DNA of 37,714 nt, taken from contig JOAA01000054.1 in assembly GCA_000720375.1 (NCBI GenBank), forward strand, positions 1-37,714, given 5' to 3'. Position numbers and translations under genes: made by a program. Below, in pieces: positions 35,226 through 37,714 of this stretch (position 1 is its first letter; the number at the start of each line of letters is the position of its first letter). The notes under the pieces are model-generated. The model worked only from the letters and a program-made list of their open reading frames with translations. It did not search any database and was not told where the DNA came from. The DNA is from Rhodococcus rhodnii. Lineage in GTDB: Bacteria; Actinomycetota; Actinomycetes; Mycobacteriales; Pseudonocardiaceae.

Positions 35226-35831
35226 ATGGGTGACTCCCGCAGGGCCGTCATGGGTCGGCCTCGAGGATTCGACACCGATCAGGCGCTGGAACGCGCGATG
35301 CGGGTGTTCTGGGCGCGAGGTTACGAAGGCGCAAGCCTCGCCGAACTGACCGGCGCCATGGGGATCACCAAGACGAGCATGTATGCGGCCTTCGGCAACA
35401 AGGAGCACTTGTTCCGCAAGGCCCTCCAGCGCTACGGCGCGGGGCCGGCCGCCTACGCCACCCGCGCACTGGAGGAGCCCACCGCACGGGCTGTGGCCTT
35501 GGCGTTCCTCCGCGGAGCGGTCTGCACCACGACCCCGCCAGGCGGCCCCTCCGGGTGTATGACCGTGCAGGGTGCCCTGGCGTCGAGTGACGAGAACCAG
35601 GCCGTCCACGACCTGCTTGTCGACTGGCGCAACGACGCGGGGGTCCGCCTTGAGGAGCGCTTCCGGCGCGCCGTCAACGAGGGGGATCTTCCGCGCGACG
35701 CCGACCCTCGGCGTCTTGCCCGGTTCATCATGACGATGGGTTTCGGCATCGCAGTGCAGGCCGCCAACGGCCTCGCTCCTGCTGAGCTCGATGAGATCGT
35801 CGACACGGCACTGCTCGGCTGGCCTGCGTAG
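35226..35831 (+). CDS. TetR/AcrR-family transcriptional regulator
   Basis: A 201-residue TetR protein: 'MGRPRGFDTDQALERAM', 'LAELTGAMGITKTSMYAAFG' and 'NKEHLFRKAL' form the helix-turn-helix, followed by a helical ligand domain with 'GPSGCMTVQGALAS'. The 'MGRPRGFD' opening is the usual N-terminus of this subfamily, so the ATG at 35,250 may be the true start (GCAGGG lies five bases before it). It is divergent from the aldo/keto reductase. GTACC-N4-GGTAC palindromes lie between the two genes, and a related site lies before the next gene at 36,033. Confidence 0.92.
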   Translation: MGDSRRAVMGRPRGFDTDQALERAMRVFWARGYEGASLAELTGAMGITKTSMYAAFGNKEHLFRKALQRYGAGPAAYATRALEEPTARAVALAFLRGAVCTTTPPGGPSGCMTVQGALASSDENQAVHDLLVDWRNDAGVRLEERFRRAVNEGDLPRDADPRRLARFIMTMGFGIAVQAANGLAPAELDEIVDTALLGWPA

Positions 35832-35896
35832 CCGCTGCACCCCTTCGCTCGCCCCGGTGAGACATTCTCCTCGCATGAGGGCGTGACGATGTGGGC

Positions 35897-35926
35897 ACAC
35901 TTCGGTACCGTTCGGAACAGAAGTGT
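35897..35926. promoter_or_regulatory. 30-bp dyad related to the TetR operator
   Basis: ACACTTC and GAAGTGT are perfect outer arms around GGTACCGTTCGGAACA; 12 of 15 positions match across the dyad. The centre GTACC-GTTC-GGAAC is a one-mismatch version of the operator at 35,115 and 35,203. It lies about 105 bases before the SnoaL-like gene and probably adds that gene and the next one to the same regulon. Confidence 0.6.
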
Positions 35927-36032
35927 CGAGCAGGGATTCCTCCTCCTGCTGACGATCACCGCGACGAAACCGTCAAGGGCCGTCGCGAAACACCGAGCAT
36001 GACCTCCGCTCCGGGGGCCGAAGAAGGGGATC

Positions 36033-36425
36033 ATGTCCGACACCGACCTGCGTGAGTTCTACCTGCGCTACATCGGGGCGCTCAACGCCCACGAGATCTA
36101 CCGCATGGACGAGTTCATCAACGACGAGACCACCCTGAACGGCGAGCCGGGCACTCGGGACCAAGTCGTCGCTGTGCTGAACGGCATCATCGACGCGGTC
36201 CCGGACTTCCACTGGGAGCCCCGGGAGATCGCGGTCGACGGTGATCGCCTGGCCGCCCGTCTGACCAACACGGGCACGCCCGCCAAGGAGTGGCTCGGCG
36301 TGGCTCCCACCGGCGCCTCGTTCGAGATCGTCGAGTACGCCATCTATCAGGTTCGTGACGGGCGATTCGTGCACATGACGGCCCTGCACGACGCCGAGGC
36401 CCTGAGGCGGCAGCTCAGTGCCTGA
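36033..36425 (+). CDS. SnoaL-like polyketide cyclase / ester-cyclase family protein
   Basis: A 130-residue NTF2-fold protein: '[20 protein letters not shown]', '[20 protein letters not shown]', '[20 protein letters not shown]', and '[16 protein letters not shown]'. This is the SnoaL/ester-cyclase layout, with the typical 'PDFHW' segment. Not near the PKS core, so a general catabolic or detoxifying role is as likely as polyketide cyclisation. Its stop overlaps the GTG start of the following oxidoreductase, so the two are co-translated. Confidence 0.88.
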   Translation: MSDTDLREFYLRYIGALNAHEIYRMDEFINDETTLNGEPGTRDQVVAVLNGIIDAVPDFHWEPREIAVDGDRLAARLTNTGTPAKEWLGVAPTGASFEIVEYAIYQVRDGRFVHMTALHDAEALRRQLSA

Positions 36426-37533
36426 CCCCCGTAAGCCGATCGGTGTCGGCATCGTCGGCCTGAGCGCCACGGGAGGCTGGGCGGCCGGGGCTCACCTGCC
36501 CGCGCTGAGCGCCGTCGACGGGATCGAGCTTCGCGCGCTGGCGGCGAGCTCCGAAGCCCCAGCACAGGCCGCGGGAGCGGCGTATGGCGTACCCGCGTAC
36601 ACGTCGGTCGAGCAGCTCGCCAGCGACGAGAACGTCGACCTCGTTGTTGTCGCCGTCAAAGTGCCTCAGCACCGCGAACTCGTGTTGCCCGTGCTGAATG
36701 CGGGAGTGCCGGTGCTCTGCGAGTGGCCACTCGCCGTCGACCTGCGCGAGGCCGAGGAGATGGAGCGTGCCGCCGGGTCGACACGCACCTTCGTCGGTCT
36801 TCAGGGACGCTCCTCGCCTGCCTTCCGCTGGCTGGCCGACCTCGTGTCCGAAGGATTCGTGGGGGACGTGCTCTCCGCCACCGTCGTGGCGTCTTCGACC
36901 GAATGGGGCACTCCAGTGTCGCAGAACATGGTCTACACGCTCGACCGCAAGCTCGGGGCCACGATGCTGACCATCCCGTTCGGACACGCGATCGACCTGG
37001 TGTCGATGGTCGTCGGCGAGCTTCAGGACGTGGTGGCCACGACCGCGACCCGGCGCCGCCAGGTTCCCCTCGGGCGCACCGGGCAGGTCGTTCCGATGAC
37101 CGCCGAGGACCAGATCGCGATCTCGGGCACCGTGGCGGGCGGGGCGATCCTGTCCGTCCACCACCGTGGCGGCGCGGCATCGGGTGCGGGGTTCTCTCTG
37201 ATCATCGACGGCACGGCGGGCAGACTCGAGATCACCGCCGCCGAGTTCCCGCACATCGGTCCAGTCACGGTGTGTGGCACACGCAACGGCGGTCGGCCTA
37301 CGAAGATCACGCCACCCAGCGGCTACGACGACTATCCCGGCCTGGCCGGAACAGTGATCCACACGCTGGTGCACGCCTACGCCGCGATTCGGGACGACCT
37401 CGTCCACGGAACGGCTGTCGCCCCGGACTTCACCCACGCCGTCAAGCGCCACCGACTCCTTGACGCAATCGGACAATCCGCCGCCACAGGCCAACGAATA
37501 GCCCTCCACCCCTTACGACCTTGTGCGCAGTAG
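36418..37533 (+). CDS. Gfo/Idh/MocA-family NAD(P)-dependent oxidoreductase
   Basis: A 371-residue oxidoreductase with an N-terminal Rossmann domain ('[20 protein letters not shown]', '[19 protein letters not shown]') and a motif 'CEWPLAVD' in place of the common E-K-P ('CEKP'), so the usual catalytic lysine is Trp. The C-terminal alpha/beta domain has '[14 protein letters not shown]'. The missing lysine is known from galactose-repressor-like (Gal80-type) and other non-catalytic members, so catalysis is uncertain. It starts at a GTG overlapping the SnoaL-like gene by 8 bases. Confidence 0.92.
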   Translation: MPDPRKPIGVGIVGLSATGGWAAGAHLPALSAVDGIELRALAASSEAPAQAAGAAYGVPAYTSVEQLASDENVDLVVVAVKVPQHRELVLPVLNAGVPVLCEWPLAVDLREAEEMERAAGSTRTFVGLQGRSSPAFRWLADLVSEGFVGDVLSATVVASSTEWGTPVSQNMVYTLDRKLGATMLTIPFGHAIDLVSMVVGELQDVVATTATRRRQVPLGRTGQVVPMTAEDQIAISGTVAGGAILSVHHRGGAASGAGFSLIIDGTAGRLEITAAEFPHIGPVTVCGTRNGGRPTKITPPSGYDDYPGLAGTVIHTLVHAYAAIRDDLVHGTAVAPDFTHAVKRHRLLDAIGQSAATGQRIALHPLRPCAQ

Positions 37534-37714
37534 TTGATGGTGCGTGACCTGGGATTGCCAGGTGAGTTCGGCGGACTTGTCGGAGACGAGACCAGCACGT
37601 CGACGTCCAGTCGCAACGATGTCCAAACGGGCAAGTTTGGCTGGATGAACGAGCACTTCGAGTCGTTCACCGGTCTGTCCTGGCACGCCGCGGCCGCAGC
37701 CGGCGATAGAGTCC
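37534..37714. other. Right edge, no supported gene
   Basis: A plus-strand frame from GTG 37,540 stays open to the window end, and the minus strand is open too. Neither has a ribosome site, a recognisable domain or a bias that decides between them. Confidence 0.4.

Overview
The window reads as high-GC actinomycete DNA: strong G/C bias at third codon positions, GTG and TTG starts, ATGA-coupled genes, and gene families typical of Pseudonocardiales or Streptomycetales. The order is an inference. Its centre (about 0.57-28.3 kb) is an aromatic (type II) polyketide gene cluster. The core, 16,144-24,392, has the order FAD-oxygenase, TcmI-type cyclase, KS-alpha, KS-beta/CLF, ACP, ketoreductase, didomain aromatase/cyclase, oxygenase-reductase fusion. 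This is the E-F-A-B-C-D-L-M cassette of angucycline clusters such as pga, urd and lan, so an angucyclinone-type product is the best prediction. No glycosyltransferase or deoxysugar gene is in the window.

Layout. 1-570: fragment of a membrane protein and a decayed transposase. 0.57-3.8 kb: two divergent LuxR-type regulators without an ATPase domain. 3.86-7.0 kb: a degenerate SDR (minus), a SnoaL-like protein, a second degenerate SDR and a TetR regulator. 7.2-10.7 kb: a third LuxR paralogue in an apparent operon with a luciferase-like oxidoreductase, a tiny ATGA-coupled ORF and a cytochrome P450. 10.8-13.6 kb: an Rrf2-type regulator with two tandem operators, an MFS exporter that carries a weaker copy of the same operator, and a methyltransferase ending at a strong hairpin. 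13.9-28.3 kb: one long, tightly packed transcription unit with MarR regulator, acyl-CoA carboxylase biotin subunit, the angucycline cassette, carboxyltransferase beta subunit, carboxylase epsilon subunit, a second luciferase-like oxidoreductase and a second MFS exporter.

How it works together (inference): the dedicated three-part carboxylase (biotin carboxylase/carrier, beta, epsilon) supplies malonyl-CoA. KS/CLF/ACP build the chain; KR, aromatase/cyclase and TcmI-like cyclase fold it. The two FAD-enzymes, the SDR domain, the P450, the methyltransferase, the two luciferase-like enzymes and the odd SDR/SnoaL proteins tailor the angucyclinone. Two MFS pumps export it. Six regulators (three LuxR, TetR, Rrf2, MarR) are embedded.

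28.3-31.4 kb is a mobile-element graveyard: an IS3-type transposase tail, a frameshifted UvrA-like gene start (possibly a lost self-resistance gene), a dead transposase of the same family and orientation as the remnant at 0.2-0.57 kb, and a frameshifted XRE-type regulator. The cluster is therefore bracketed by related IS remnants. 31.6-37.7 kb looks like ordinary accessory genome: exported sulfatase/phosphatase-like protein, LysR regulator, aldo/keto reductase divergent from a TetR regulator with clear palindromic operators, a SnoaL-type protein behind a related operator, and a Gfo/Idh/MocA oxidoreductase. No rRNA, tRNA or CRISPR was seen.
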